From: Primula veris
Lineage: Eukaryota > Streptophyta > Magnoliopsida > Ericales > Primulaceae
Assembly: GCA_963682055.1 (NCBI GenBank)
Contig: OY821751.1
Coordinates: 3,720,001 to 3,784,000, forward strand
Direction: 5' to 3'
DNA: 64,000 bases
The notes under the pieces were generated by a model. That model was not told where the DNA came from. It ran no database searches and saw only the letters and a list, made by a program, of their open reading frames with translations. The translations under genes and the position numbers were made by a program. Below, one piece after another: positions 12,201 to 24,000 of this stretch (position 1 is the first letter of the stretch; every line of letters starts with the position of its first letter).

Positions 12201-14042
12201 AGAAAAAAGAAAATTAATCATACAATGTAAAGAGCTCAACCGAGTCTCCTTCGCAGGAAAAGACCCCAAAAAGACTCAAACTTTAATCAAAAGACAAAAG
12301 TTCCACTTTAGCAAAAAGGTGAAAAGTTAAGCTAAAAGCAACCAAACCCAACTCCAAAGTCAGTCTAATCAGTTCTTAATATAACCGCTTACCAACTTCA
12401 TTAGAAAAACAGGCAATATAATGAAAAAAGTAGACATAAATTATGAAGGAGAATATACCATAAAATTCTAGAGACCTCAACCGATATGTTTTATTCCCAG
12501 GAAAATAGACCCAAAAAGACTCGAACTTAAAAAAAACAAACTAGTTACCATACAATCCTAGAGAGCTCAACTGGTACGTTCCAGGAAAAAAATGCAAATC
12601 AGAACCCTCTAGACTGGCACTTTTTGCCAGCTTCCTCCCTTTAAAAACTGGTCATGATCGGCCACAGCGCAGAGTAATAAAAACTAAAAAGTAAACTTTT
12701 AGTTGGTACGCCAAACACACATTTCTTCTATAAGTAAAAAGTATAATTGTCCTATGTTACCAAACAGGTCCTAAAACGGGTTCGTTAATCTAGAAATTTC
12801 CTGTTTTTCAAGGTCAAGAAAACAAAAAGACTCAAACTGTTATCAAGAAACAAAGTTACCACCTGAATAAAAATACAACAAAGTTAAAAGCAACCAAACC
12901 TAACTTCAAAGCCCCTGTAACCATTTCTTAACATTACCAACTTCATGAAATAAAGCAAGCATTTTAAAAACAAAATAAATAGACTTGAATTTTTAATATA
13001 AAGAAAAAGAACAGTAGCTATACAATCCGAACGTCTCGTTCCTACAAAAAAATTCCAAAAAGACTTGAACTTTTAATCAAGAAACACAAAGTTACCACAT
13101 AAGTAAAAACACGAAAAGTAAGCTAAAAGCTACCAAACCCTCTGCTAACCATTTCATACAATCCTAGAGAGGTCAACCGATACAAATTCCTAACTTCAAA
13201 GCCGCTTTAATCGTTTTTTAACATCAACAATTTTATTAAATAAAACAGCAAGCAAATTAATAAAAACTAAAGATCAAAATAACCATACAATCCTAGAGAG
13301 CTCAATCGGCACGTCTAATATTTTTTAACATCATCAACTTCATTGAAAAAACAACAAGCAACTTAATAAAAAATACAAATAAACTAAAATGAAAGATGAA
13401 AATAACCATACAATCCTAGAGAGCTCAATCGATATGTCTCGTTCCCCGGAAAAAAACCCAAACCAGAACCCGCTACGCTGGCACTTCCGGTCAGCTTCCT
13501 GCCCCTAAAAACTCGGTCACGTTGTGCCATAGCCGAGTAGTAACCCGAAGTACCTGTTTAACACTTTAATTTATGAATAAAACTATTTCGATATACTCCC
13601 TACTTCCAAAATTAATAGGTTACACGAAACTACGCGCAAATTTAACCGAAAAATAACTCATATCTAAGTTGTCGAAATCGAATTTTTCAAAATTTAATCA
13701 CATATTTCAAAAGTTAAACTATATGATCAAATTCTAAAAAATTACATTAAAAACAATCTAAAAACGATATTTTTGCATGTAAAAGTTGCACGTAGATTCA
13801 TATAGCCCAAATTACGGAGCAAGTATTATTTAACCTTTATAAAAGTTATTAATATATAATACTTCATTAAGTATAAAATTAGTACCTTTTTGTGGCAACC
13901 CATTTAAGTCCAATATATTCTTTACTGGTTCAGAATATCTGTGATGAATATCAAATTTGAAATTAGCCAACCCTTTACTTGTATTGTAGCTGATAAAAAT
14001 AATAAACAGAGTTATAAAAATGTTAGTATATGTTTGGTCCAT
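6239..14042 (-). CDS. Aspartic protease, APF1-like (A1 family), 11 exons
   Basis: Exons (minus, 5' to 3'): 14042-13886, 13553-13412, 10103-9968, 9299-9070, 8374-8150, 8038-7903, 7448-7375, 7287-7197, 6777-6717, 6604-6533, 6450-6239. Phases join without a break to give 511 aa. The N-terminus is a hydrophobic signal peptide (residues about 8-19), followed by the FKFDIHHRYSEPVK segment typical of plant aspartyl protease family protein 1 relatives. The first catalytic motif is DTGSDLFWLPC (Asp120), the second FDTGTSFTYL (Asp323). IIGQNFMTGYNIVFNRE and VLGWEASDC are conserved C-terminal blocks. A Ser/Pro-rich linker and a hydrophobic tail (LLLNPYIFTLFMGLL...) suggest a membrane or GPI-type anchor. 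Intron 7 uses a GC donor (AG|GCAAGT at 7376-7371), required by phase. Intron 1 is largely a MITE; intron 2 holds many decayed exon-2 fragments. A secreted or cell-surface endopeptidase is likely; the substrate is unknown. Confidence 0.88.
11505..11632 (-). pseudogene. Decayed extra copy of protease exon 2
   Basis: On the minus strand it encodes a recognisable NETYRLSSLG end and upstream AAGCTGGTTGA-type sequence matching exon 2 at 13553-13412. It has only five T in the homopolymer where the intact copy has seven, and the frame that reads NETYR meets a TGA upstream. A potential acceptor (GTTACAG) and the donor (GGATT|GTTGCT) remain. It is unlikely to contribute to the main mRNA. Confidence 0.6.
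12550..12680 (-). pseudogene. Second decayed copy of protease exon 2
   Basis: The minus strand shows the exon-2 signature (GGAGGAAGCTGGC...AGTGCCAG, then TTGAGCTCTCTAGGATT and a GTATGG donor). It has a small deletion in the GNETYR segment and an extra base upstream, so the frame is lost. It lies in intron 2 of the protease gene. Confidence 0.55.
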
Positions 14043-14523
14043 TTTTAGTTTACTTAGTAGTTTTTAACAAATAGGTATTTAGTGTTTTTTTAATAATAGT
14101 TTGTGTTTATATCTTGTGTATATACATACATATACAAATATATATATATAGAGAGAGAGTTAATACTGTGTCATTGTTTTATTTATGCCAAAAAATATTT
14201 ATTAAAGTAAAATTGTTTTTTTTTTCCTACTTAGTTACAATTTATAAATTTAATTTAAAGTGGACATCATATGAATGGTTACTCTATTTTTGCAATTATT
14301 TTCCAAATTTGTTATTTGATTTTTCATTAAAATTAATGTGGAGGGACAAATAATTAAAACTATCTAACAAAAAGTAAAATAGTAAATTTAAAATTGTCGT
14401 TATAACCGATAAATGTAATGTTACAGAAGAAAAGTAACAAAATACAAGTTAAAAACAGTTACACATGAATAAATTCATATAATTTTTAAACCGTCAGTCA
14501 TGACCTTTTGGGTAGTGAAAGAG
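13067..14523 (-). repeat. Duplicated block A (protease promoter, exon 1, exon 2)
   Basis: This block is nearly identical to block B at 15155-16690, offset by about 2.16 kb (exon 1 ends at 14042 and 16206). Block A contains the in-frame exon 2 and is adjacent to the rest of the gene, so I used it for the gene model. Confidence 0.8.
13594..13828. mobile_element. Fold-back MITE filling protease intron 1
   Basis: Starts TACTCCCTACTTCC and ends with the complementary GGAGCAAGTATTA. The inner arms carry ACGAAACTACG and its approximate complement. It makes up most of intron 1 (13885-13554). The duplicate at 15742-15991 has the same element, so the MITE predates the block duplication. Confidence 0.6.
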
Positions 14524-14524
14524 A

Positions 14525-15152
14525 GTTGTGTGTCTAATTTAATTTGAGCGTAAACTAGAAATTTAAAAAGAAAAAGTATTCCCCGTCAGGTTGATCGATA
14601 GACGGGATGAAAACTGTGCACAAAACTCATATGTACTCGGCCAAAAAGTTAACCACAAGATCGTAAGCCCCGTTCAGTTGGTCTATTGACCAGGTGAATA
14701 ACTGTGTATTCGGCCAAATACGCTTTCAACAGAAGTTCAAAGGCTCCACACTTGTCTCAGCCCGTTCACAATGAAAACTGTGCACAAAACTCATATGTAC
14801 TCGGCCAAAAAGTTAACCACAAGATCCTAAGCCCCGTTCAGTTGGTCTATTGACCAGGTGAATAACTGTGTATTCGGCCAAATACGCTTTCAACAGAAGT
14901 TCAAAGGCTCCACACTTGTCTCAGCCCGTTCACACAAGTGTAAACTGAATTTCCAAATTCAAAGCTAACTCGACTCCGAGCCCACATCTCTATGGAAATT
15001 GGCCCGGGGACTTTCCTGAGTTCAGCCCAAACATATGTTCAGGCAATAACCCATTCACCTTGTCTTGTGGTTGTAATATTATAAGATGTAGTTTAATTTA
15101 TTTATATAAGAAGAAAAGTATTGAAGCAGTTGATGTGGGATAATATTAGACT
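14525..15152. repeat. Dispersed repeat with internal 164-bp tandem duplication
   Basis: Matches 19215-19680 closely, including CCCCGTTCAGTTGGTCTATT, GTGTATTCGGCCAAATACGC and a GATGTGGGATAATATTA end. In this copy a 164-bp stretch (from ATGAAAACTGTGCAC at 14607) is repeated at 14771. No coding region. It separates duplicated blocks A and B. Transposon family unknown. Confidence 0.65.
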
Positions 15153-15558
15153 TCAACTTTTAATCAAGAAACACAAAGTTACCACATAAGCAAAAACACG
15201 AAAAGTAAAGCTAAAAGCTACCAACCCTCTACTAACCATTTCATAAGATCATAAACTTCAATAAAAAAAAACATACTAAAACCATGAAAGATGAAAATAA
15301 CCATACAATCCTAGAGAGGTCAACCGATACATATTCCAAACTTCAAAGCCGCTTTAATCGTTTTTTAATATCAACAATTTTATTAAATAAAACAGCAAGC
15401 AAATTAATAAAAACTAAAGATCAAAATAACCATATAATCCTAGAGAGCTCAATCGACACGTCTAATATTTTTTAACATCATCAACTTCATTGAAAAAACA
15501 ACAAGCAACTTAATAAAAAATACAAATAAACTAAAATGAAAGATGAAAATAACCATAC

Positions 15559-16206
15559 AATCCTAGAGAGCTCAATCGATATGTCTCGTTCCCTGGAAAA
15601 AAAACCCAAACCAGAACCCGCTACACTGGCACTTCCGGTCAGCTTCCTGCCCCTAAAAACTCGGTCACGGTGTGCCATAGCCGAGTAGTAACCCGAAGTA
15701 CCTGTTTAACACTTTAATTTATGAATAAAACTATTTCGATATACTCCCTACTTCCAAAATTAATAGGCCATACGAAACTACACGCAAATTTAACCGAAAA
15801 ATAACTCATATGAAAAATAACTCATATCCAAGTTGTCGAAATCGAATTTTTCAAAATTTAATCACATATTTCAAAAGTTAAACTATATGATCAAATTCTA
15901 AAAATTTACATTAAAAACAATCTAAAGACGATATTTTTGCATGGAAAAGTTGCACGTAGATTCATATAGCCCAAATTACGGAGCGAGTATTATTTAACCT
16001 TTATAAAAGTTATTAATATATAATACTTCATTAAGTATAAAATTAGTACCTTTTTGTGGCAACCCATTTAAGTCCAATATATTCTTTACTGGTTCAGAAT
16101 ATCTGTGATGAATATCAAATTTGAAATTAGCCAACCCTTTACTTGTATTGTAGCTGATAAAAATAATAAACAGAGTTATAAAAATGTTAGTATATGTTTG
16201 GTTCAT
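15559..16206 (-). pseudogene. Duplicate exons 1-2 of the aspartic protease, exon 2 frameshifted
   Basis: Exon 1 copy is 16206-16050 (52 codons, one residue different from the active copy, intact signal peptide). Exon 2 copy is 15701-15559, 143 nt against 142 nt in the active copy. The extra base is in a T homopolymer (8 T instead of 7, at about 15597-15604 read on minus), so HRDRVFRGRKL is followed by a wrong frame. This copy keeps the expected HRDR motif, where the active copy reads QRDR. Splicing of this exon 1 to the good exon 2 at 13553 would keep frame, so it could serve as an alternative promoter/first exon; that is inference. Confidence 0.7.
15742..15991. mobile_element. Fold-back MITE, duplicate of the 13594 copy
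   Basis: Same element as in protease intron 1, copied with block B. It contains a small internal duplication (AAAAATAACTCATA repeated near 15800-15830). Confidence 0.6.
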
Positions 16207-16690
16207 TTTTAGTTTACTTAGTAGTTTTTAACAAATAGGTATTTAGTGTTTTTTTAATAATAGTTTGTGTTTATATCTTGTGTATATACATACATATACA
16301 AATATATATATATAGAGAGAGAGAGTTAATACTGTGTCATTGTTTTATTTATGCCAAAAAATATTTATTAAAGTAAAATTGTTTTTTTTCCCCAACTTAG
16401 TTACAATTTATAAATTTAATTTAAAGTGGACATCATATGAATGGTTACTCTATTTTTGCAATTATTTTACAAATTTGTTATTTGATTTTTCATTAAAATT
16501 AATGTTGGGGTACAAATAATTAAAACTATCTAACAAACAGTGAAATAGTAAATTTAAAATTGTCGTTATAACCGATAAATGTAATGTTAAAGAAGAAAAG
16601 TAACAAAATACACGTTAAAAACAGTTACACATGAATAAATTCATATAATTTTTAAACCGTCAGTCATGACCTTTTGGGTAGTGAAAGATA

Positions 16691-19214
16691 GTTGTTGTGT
16701 CTAAATAGATGATATAGCTTCAGTTGGTGACACTCTCCTAACCGACGACAACTCGACTGTTAGTCTGTCCAAAATCTTCGTAGTACGCGAACCAAAACCT
16801 CACGTCGACTCCAAGATAAAATGGCAAAAAAGGAGCCCGTTTGATACGCAGTACCTTTCGTATTTAGCCATCCTCCGATCCTCGGTTTTACGTGCTGCCT
16901 CGCCAATTTCGGATATAAAAGACAAAAATGAAAGGAACTGATAAATTGACGATATAAAAAATAGAAACATGAGCTTATAAGTTGGAAGGGTGAAAGTATT
17001 ATTTTTAACGATTTTTTTTAATTTCATTTAAAGTTTAGTCAATTTATATCTAGTAAAAACAGAAACAGATGTAATAAGAGTTTTTTTTTTGCTTGGTCAA
17101 TAATGGCAAGTTAGGTAAAAATATTGACTAATTTTAAAATATATTGTTTGATTATTTGATAGTATAATATCAACTACCATGTCAAAATCTTAATAACTTG
17201 AGAAATGCATGCTCTTTATAAATGCATACATATACCGATACTGGTATATTGGCTCACACGTTGCGTGTGCGGCGCATAATGCAATAAAAATATAAAAAAT
17301 ATGTATAATTATGATAAAATTAAATATGTGGATAATAAAAAAAAAATAGTTTAAGATTTAAAAAAAATTGTTTGTTAAAGAGGGATAAATATATAGTTTT
17401 ATTAGTTTTTAGTTTTTATATTTTTATGTGAGTATGGTATTATTGTAATTAATATAAAGGTCTAGGAGTATTTTTAAAAACAAATGTCTAAATTGGGCAG
17501 TATCATTTGACATGAGTTGGTTTATTATAATAGAATGATACACTCCATTACATACAATTAATTGTTTGGTTTTGTGAAAAATTTTGTTTGGCAGATTTTG
17601 GTGAAAGAATAGGTTTCTAAATAGTTAGAAAGACTATTCTCACACCTTTTTACTTAAAGGTGTTTTAGAACCCGAAAAACTCATGGGAAAATGAAAACGA
17701 TTTTTCGATAATTAAAACATTTTCTTATGTTTGGTTGTATATAAAAATCAATGGAAAAAAAAAGTGAGAGAAAACTTTGTGTGTATAATGAAATAAACCA
17801 TTTTGCTTATAAAAATAGGAGAAAAAATGAAAACAAATAAGAAAATTGGGACTAGCTCTCTCTGCGTCTTTTTTTTCTTTTATTTTCTCTTGATTTCCAA
17901 GCTTTTAAACACATAACGGGAAAAATGATTTCAAGTTTATTTTCCTTGCTTTTACTTTATTTTCCCTTTCTTTTCTTTTTCGTGACATTTTTCGTATTTC
18001 AAACGCATACTTAATGATTTACCATATTAAAGTGTATCGAAACGATAACTTGTTTTGGCATGCGTGCGTTAAGTGTTCAACGTGCGCGCAATGCTTACCT
18101 GACGTGCATGAACTCACAAGGTTTTGCTCATTTTTTTTTTTGTCTTTTGAGAATACTTGAAGTGGCATACTGAGCATAAATACACCAATGTGGGTCATGG
18201 GTAAATAATTATTTGCTTAGTTAGCAACGTTACCTGCATTCTAAGTACAATTGGTTCAAAAAATAGATGAATTTAATGGGAAAAAATACATTTAATGTTC
18301 TGTAATATCTGTTTTTAACGATTTAGATAACAGACTATCAAAATTAACAATTAACGTACTGAACTATTATAATATTCACAATTCAGGTACTGCCGTTAAT
18401 TTAATTGGATGAAAGTTAATTTAATTTTTCATTTTGGTCATATTATTTATAATTTGTATAAATTTAATCATGTATTTTCATAATTTACTCCTATTGAAGC
18501 TAAAGATATGTATACAGTGAACACGATTTCGACACAACACTACTACGTTGATCAATAGGGAGAACAACCGTCTATAGGTGAGTAATATATAATGTGGATG
18601 CACCATTTTTCCATGCATTAATGTGTGTTTGGCTCAGAAGAGTACAAGTCGAAATGCGATTCAACGATTGCTTTAAATATTCACCGCCTAAACTCGTGAC
18701 TTGAAGCACTACAAAGTTGCAGTAAAATATACATTCAACGCAAATCGGATTTATGAAGTGGAATGTGAACAAGTGCATTAGTATAAAGTTAATCTATTAA
18801 TCAAATTTGCCCTAAAATAGTAGATCTCATTTCATGTAAACTTTCGAGATCGTCAGCCGTATTGGTCGATAGACGAGGTGAATAACTGTATAAATTACTC
18901 GTACATTATTATTTAATATGAGCACAAACTGAAAGTGAGCCAGTTTTTTTTTATTTTTAAAAAGGAGGTAAACCACAATTACGTAAGGCTCGTTCTGTTG
19001 ATCGAGAAACCGGATGAACTGTCAACGTATGTTTTAATTTAAATTGAGCGTGAACTAAAGTGAACTAGGAATGTTTGGCTTATCAAAAAAGAAAAAGAAA
19101 AAAAAGTGAACTAGGAATAATAATATAAATAAAAAGTAAACCACAATATGGTTATTCCCATTCCCATTCAGCTGATCGATAGATTGGGTGAATAACTGTC
19201 TACAAAGCTCGTAT
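16691..19214. other. Intergenic DNA with ~100-bp tandem-like repeats
   Basis: No gene recognised. From about 18850 to 19250 a motif resembling TTGATCGATAGACGGGTGAA ... TTTGAGCGTAAACTAGAAGT recurs three to four times at roughly 100-150 bp spacing and leads into the dispersed repeat at 19215. A short perfect hairpin, CACACGTTGCGTGTG, lies at about 17255. Confidence 0.5.
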
Positions 19215-19680
19215 GCTATAATTTAATTTGAGCGTAAACTAGAAGTGAACTAGAAATTTAAAAAGAAAAAGTATTCCCCGTCATGTTGATCGATAGACGG
19301 GATGAAAACTGTGCACAAAACTCATATGTACTCGGCCAAAAAGTTAACCACAAGATCGTAAGCCCCGTTCAGTTGGTCTATTGACCAGGTGAATAACTGT
19401 GTATTCGGCCAAATACGCTTTCAACAGAAGTTCAAAGGCTCCACACTGGTCTCAGCCCGTTCACACAAGTGTAAACTGAACTTCCAAATTCAAAGCTAAC
19501 TCGATTCCGAGCCCACATCTCTGTGGAAATTGGCCCGGGGACTTTCCTGAGTTTAGCCCAAACATAGGTTCAGGCAATAACCCATTCACCTCGTCTTGTG
19601 GTTGTGATACTACAGATTGTGATTTGATTTTTTTATGTAACAAGAAAAGTATTGAAGTAGTTGATGTGGGATAATATTAT
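19215..19680. repeat. Dispersed repeat, second copy (matches 14525-15152)
   Basis: Nearly the same sequence as 14525-15152 but without the internal 164-bp duplication. Ends with TTGATGTGGGATAATATTA. Probably a non-autonomous transposon family; termini not resolved. Confidence 0.6.
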
Positions 19681-21274
19681 AATTTAATTTTTCCTTATCA
19701 ACCTAGTAAGAGGCTTTTAGACCAGAATAAAGTTTACTTTTCTAGGACATATATGGTGGCGACCGTAGTAGATAACTAGCAATTTTCGACGAGATCATGA
19801 TGGCTATTGGGCTGCTTCCCCCGAGGCACGGTATATTGTTGTTTTCATAAGACATTCTCTATTTTTTTTGGGTTACCGACAAAATATTTTCTTACAAAAT
19901 AATTGCTGCATTTTATTTGGTCCCTGTTAAAATTTTTAGTAGGAGTTATACTTTTTAAATTATAGTACTCAAAAGAGCGAGTCTTGTATTTTTAGGCTAA
20001 CGGACGGACAATGAACTAAATAATTTAAATATTGGTCGTTTTTATACATTACTGGTTCCACTGCTCAGCACACGACGTAGATAGAGTTCTCGTTTCGTCC
20101 ATACTTCTTATATCCTTTCCGTTGCGATTAGTCTACACTTCATAGTTATTACTACTTTGATATATATTTATCCTTAAAATTCAGTTTTAAAAGGGATGAT
20201 TATCCTATCAATCAATATGTATTTTAAAATACAACAAATATTGTATCTGTGATTGTGACATGTATTTATTGAATTTAAAGTAAATTAAATGGCTTACAAT
20301 GTTATTGAAAGCACCTTACAAAACACTGACTGATATAGAAGGATGGGTACCTGAATAAAACCATGCATGATATTGCTCCTTTGTACATCATATTTAGTAT
20401 TTTCTGTTATCAAAATGAATACACAGAGAGGTCACTTGCAGGTTTATTTTTCTAGTTTGGCACTGGTTAGTATCTCACTATGGCATTTATCAGTTGCCCC
20501 ACAATATTCATTGCTCAAATTTTTAATATTGTGAGCTACTATTCTGACTTAGAGAGTAGGGACCATAGCAATAGTCAATAACTATATTTCCCAAGTTTTA
20601 TCTATCATTTTATGTTCCAGAATTTCTCACTTCAAGGCCTATTTATTCTTGGTGTTATCTCTGCTTATAATTATAGTGATAGTTATTTTTGCTCTTTAGC
20701 TTGTTCTTCTGCAGATTTTAGGCATATAAGTTGCTTATTTAGGTCGAGAAAACGACATCTAGTTTTAAAAAAGCTCAAGTTCTTCGAGCCACGAGAAATG
20801 AAAACTAATTTTTAGGGTTGTCATGATCAACAAAATTCAAATGTACTGTATTAACATTTAACAAACAGAAAACGAAAATGCAAATAAAGCTGCAAACAAA
20901 CATGCCCTTTTATAAAGACTCGAGATACGATGGGATGAGAGGATTAGCGTGTAATACAATGAGCTTAACCGAGTGAATACGGTAAAACAAAGAGATTTGT
21001 GTAAAAATAAATACCGAGTTTTTTTTTTGTCGTTTAACAAATGTAGTAAATATTTACAAACAAGTTATTGTATATTATCTCCTGGAAATGGCTAAATACT
21101 TTCTCTTAACTATCAACATCTACCACAAGACATCTGGGCCTTGTAACATGTATCAGCATTTAATTTTATTTGTCTGGGATTGAACTTTTTTCCCCCTTGT
21201 GACCCGCCCACACTCTTGTGTATACTCTTACACATTGAAACAATGTGACTATGAAAATTTAAAGAAGGTGTATT
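19681..21274. other. Intergenic AT-rich DNA, no gene seen
   Basis: I find no conserved protein, RNA gene or clear transposon terminus in this stretch. Confidence 0.5.
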
Positions 21275-21470
21275 TGTAACGACCCGATACTCCGATCAGA
21301 CCCGTCACCATCTGTGCTTTACTCAATACTGTCCGGTTTGGCCCGATTTCGTACTCGGTTCTCGGGCCGCACGGTTTTAAAAGACTTTGGTGATAGTAAG
21401 GAGGATTTTCTTAGCTTATATACCATATAGGTACTCACATATATAGGCGATGTAAGACAATACTTTCTTT
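21275..21470. mobile_element. LTR fragment of the TRIM family found at 36.5 kb
   Basis: Starts TGTAACGACCCGATACTCC and follows the same order of blocks as the LTR at 37028-37263: CCRTCACCATCTGT, GGCCGCACG, TTTTAAAAG, CTTATATACYATATAG, CGATGTRRGA. It lacks the CA end and the internal region, so it is a truncated or decayed solo LTR. Confidence 0.65.
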
Positions 21471-22214
21471 TTTATTGTGAGACTTGGGAACTTTTTTCAC
21501 AATCTACTAATATCTCCTTTAATTACTTGATTTTCACCAAAAAAAATTACTGACTTCCGAAAACATAAAATAAATGTAATGTCATTTAGTAATTTGTACA
21601 CACATGTTATGTGTACAAATGAGAATTGAATATTTTGATTCCTTTCTTGAACATTAATGTTTTGCCCATGGGTTTGTCTGCAAAACTCTGGCCATTCATC
21701 TCATTTCATTGTATGCAAAAAGATGGAGAAAAGAGATTCCTTTTGCATTAATGGCAATGCCATATTGGCCCTGGTAATTAAGCAGTATCACTATCATGGG
21801 CTTCCTTTGATTCTTTTGTGTTATTGTTGTATATATTTATTTAGTTTTCTGCATTTTTTGTTACATTTTGTGATGTTTCCAATGATTCCACTGCATATTA
21901 ATTTTGTGTTAATTTAATTAATTAATGAGCCAATGACACATAATTGAAAAGCTTTTCTGACCATTTGGATATCGGACCGGGATTCTAAAATTTCCCTATA
22001 CCGACTTAGGAAAAACTCTTATGATATTTGTTTATAAAGTTATAACCTTTGAACTTGAGAAGGTGACGGGCGAGATAATTATATTGTGTATATGCATATT
22101 TGCTAAGCTTGAAAACATCAAGGGTGGCCGACTATATCAGATGGTTAATGTTTTATGATAAGCCAAACTAGTTTAGAGAAACATCGATCAATTATCCATT
22201 AATGGTTTGTTCTA

Positions 22215-22515
22215 GTGCTTGCAGTGTCGGCCCCGCTAGTGCGGATTGTCCGAGACTAAAAAAAAAGTGATTGCCCAAATTTGTGTTTTTTTATATAAAT
22301 AAAATAAAATTGGAGGTTGAGTGGATTTGAACCCATAACCATTGAGTACTAAAAGTTTATCCACTTCACCACAAACATTCATGAAATATAAACTAAATAA
22401 CGTCTTAATATTCGAATAATCATATATACTTTGACCTTCGGGATTGCCCTAAATTTTCTTTGATATTTCATTACTCAAGGCTCGAGCTTGCTCGACTGCC
22501 ACCTGCGCCGCCCCT
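22215..22515 (-). repeat. Short repeat with tRNA-like A/B boxes
   Basis: On the minus strand a GTGGTGAAGTGGATAAAC segment (A-box-like) is followed about 30 nt later by GGGTTCAAATCC (B-box-like). GC-rich ends (GGGGCGGCGCAGG and CGGGGCCGACACTG) stand out from the AT-rich surroundings. This could be a SINE-like element or a MITE with a captured tRNA-like segment. It does not fold as an ordinary tRNA that I recognise. Confidence 0.35.
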
Positions 22516-23764
22516 AATTGCTTGATAGTTATCAATGGACAGCCGACATCTAATCTATATAGAGTCCGAAAATATCTACTAAACAGTAAACATTTACTCA
22601 CCCCTGTAAAAACTACTTAATAAATTAGGCTGTATTGATCAAAATCTTAAGATAGACTAAGGGTAAGTTATCACTTATCATAATTAAATTGGCTTTGGAT
22701 TTGTCCATCAATTAAATTTTGTTGCCATTTTGGTATTAATATGTTTTTTTTTTTATTAATTTACAATGTATTAAGTTGTTGGAAATAATATGTATTAATA
22801 TTGCATTTAATAAGAGAAATAAACTACCCTATTTTTTTGTTTTTATTTTTAATTATCAATGGAGACACGATTGACATGGAGTCTTTAGTAATTAAAATCA
22901 GTCGACGAAATTTGCCTAAAATTTGAACAACGCGTAAGTTTTTTTGAGACCATATACGGTGGTTGGAACATCACAACAATGATCCAAATTAAAGTGCTGA
23001 ATTACCTAATAGTTAGGTATAATTACAGTGTACAAACACTGTATTATCATAAAATGGGTGGCTAAATTGTGTACAAACACATTATCAAATGGTGAATGTA
23101 ATATCATAAGCAATTTTGTTCAGAAAAACATCGCCTGTTCATAAGTAGTTTGTTTTACTCTCTGTATTACATGGACAAAAACGAGGATAAAAATATATAA
23201 TTATCGACTTCGTACTTTTCCAACACCGCTTAATATTTGTTTCATATTAAGGTATAAATATACCTTCCTTTCTTTTCGCCGTTTAGGTAGTCGGAAAGAA
23301 CAAATATCATTAATATGCATTTGATGAAATTAGTTACGCATCTTGTTAGAAGTTATAACTGTATCCTTCATTTCGTATCGAAATTATGTGATTTTAGTTG
23401 ATGTAAATTTTCAAATTTTGGAACAATAATGTTTTGTTGATGTCAAAGATTTAGATAGGTTAAGGATTATGAGTGAAATACAAATTACGGATTCAATATA
23501 TTCATTTTTAACAATAGACTTCATGAACAAATTATTTCTCATTATATGATTACTGACATTAAATAAGCAAAATATTGTTAATGTATAGATTTCTGACTAA
23601 TAAATCACTTTTAAGAACTGAAATGTTGTAATTTTCTTGAGAAAAAAAAGTATATCGATCCGTATGTATTAATATATTAACCGTAACTGTAAATTTTTTT
23701 AACTGTTGCAACCCCATTCCTGTGTTTATAATTTGTACAATTGTACAATTTGCATGTACAGATA
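22516..23764. other. Intergenic AT-rich DNA, no gene seen
   Basis: Nothing recognisable beyond AT-rich sequence and short homopolymer runs. Confidence 0.5.
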
Positions 23765-24000
23765 CTCCTTACTCTCGATTCCCATTTAATTGTCCATTAC
23801 AAAACTACGTACAATTTTAACCGGACGAGAATTTGTATCAAAATTGTCGGAATGAAAATTTTCAAAAGTTGATCATATAGTTCAAATGTTAAATTTTATG
23901 ATTAGATTAAAAAAAATATTTTGACAATTTTGATACAAATTACAAGCCGATCAAAATTATACGTAGTTTCGTTATGAACAATTAAACGAGGATGAAGTAT
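23765..24000. mobile_element. Fold-back MITE, fourth family copy
   Basis: The left arm contains AATTGTCCATTACAAAACTACG and the right arm its approximate complement CGTAGTTTCGTTATGAACAATT. Same family as 859-1099 and 13594-13828. Confidence 0.6.

Larger units (their letters stand above)
11099..13400 (-). repeat. Tandem array of exon-2 3'-end/intron fragments of the protease
   Basis: A unit of roughly 120-280 bp recurs many times. On the plus strand it reads CATACAATCCTAGAGAGCTC (complement of the exon-2 end plus splice donor), then CGTTCCCAGGAAAA, then CCAAAAAGACTCAAACTTTA, then intron sequence. Recognisable copies start near 11105, 11380, 11500, 12230, 12465, 12550, 13015, 13150 and 13280, with others more decayed. 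All lie inside intron 2 of the protease gene. The array continues in the duplicated block at about 15296-15560. Most copies have lost the coding frame but several keep the AGGATT|GT donor. Confidence 0.75.
15155..16690 (-). repeat. Duplicated block B (extra promoter, exon 1, exon 2)
   Basis: Copy of block A located upstream of the protease gene. It carries its own exon 1 (MNQTYT... instead of MDQTYT...), the same MITE, and a frameshifted exon 2. The (TA)n(GA)n microsatellite 5' of exon 1 is present in both blocks (about 14130-14158 and 16300-16324). Confidence 0.8.

Noticed and set aside
11099..13400. CRISPR-like regular repeats
   Set aside because: The repeats are decayed copies of a plant exon end plus intron, irregular in spacing, in a eukaryotic gene.
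14114..14353. Open frames upstream of protease exon 1, present in both duplicated blocks (also 16334-16519)
   Set aside because: Opposite-strand reading of the promoter region; AT-rich composition, no family resemblance, conserved only because the block is a recent duplicate.
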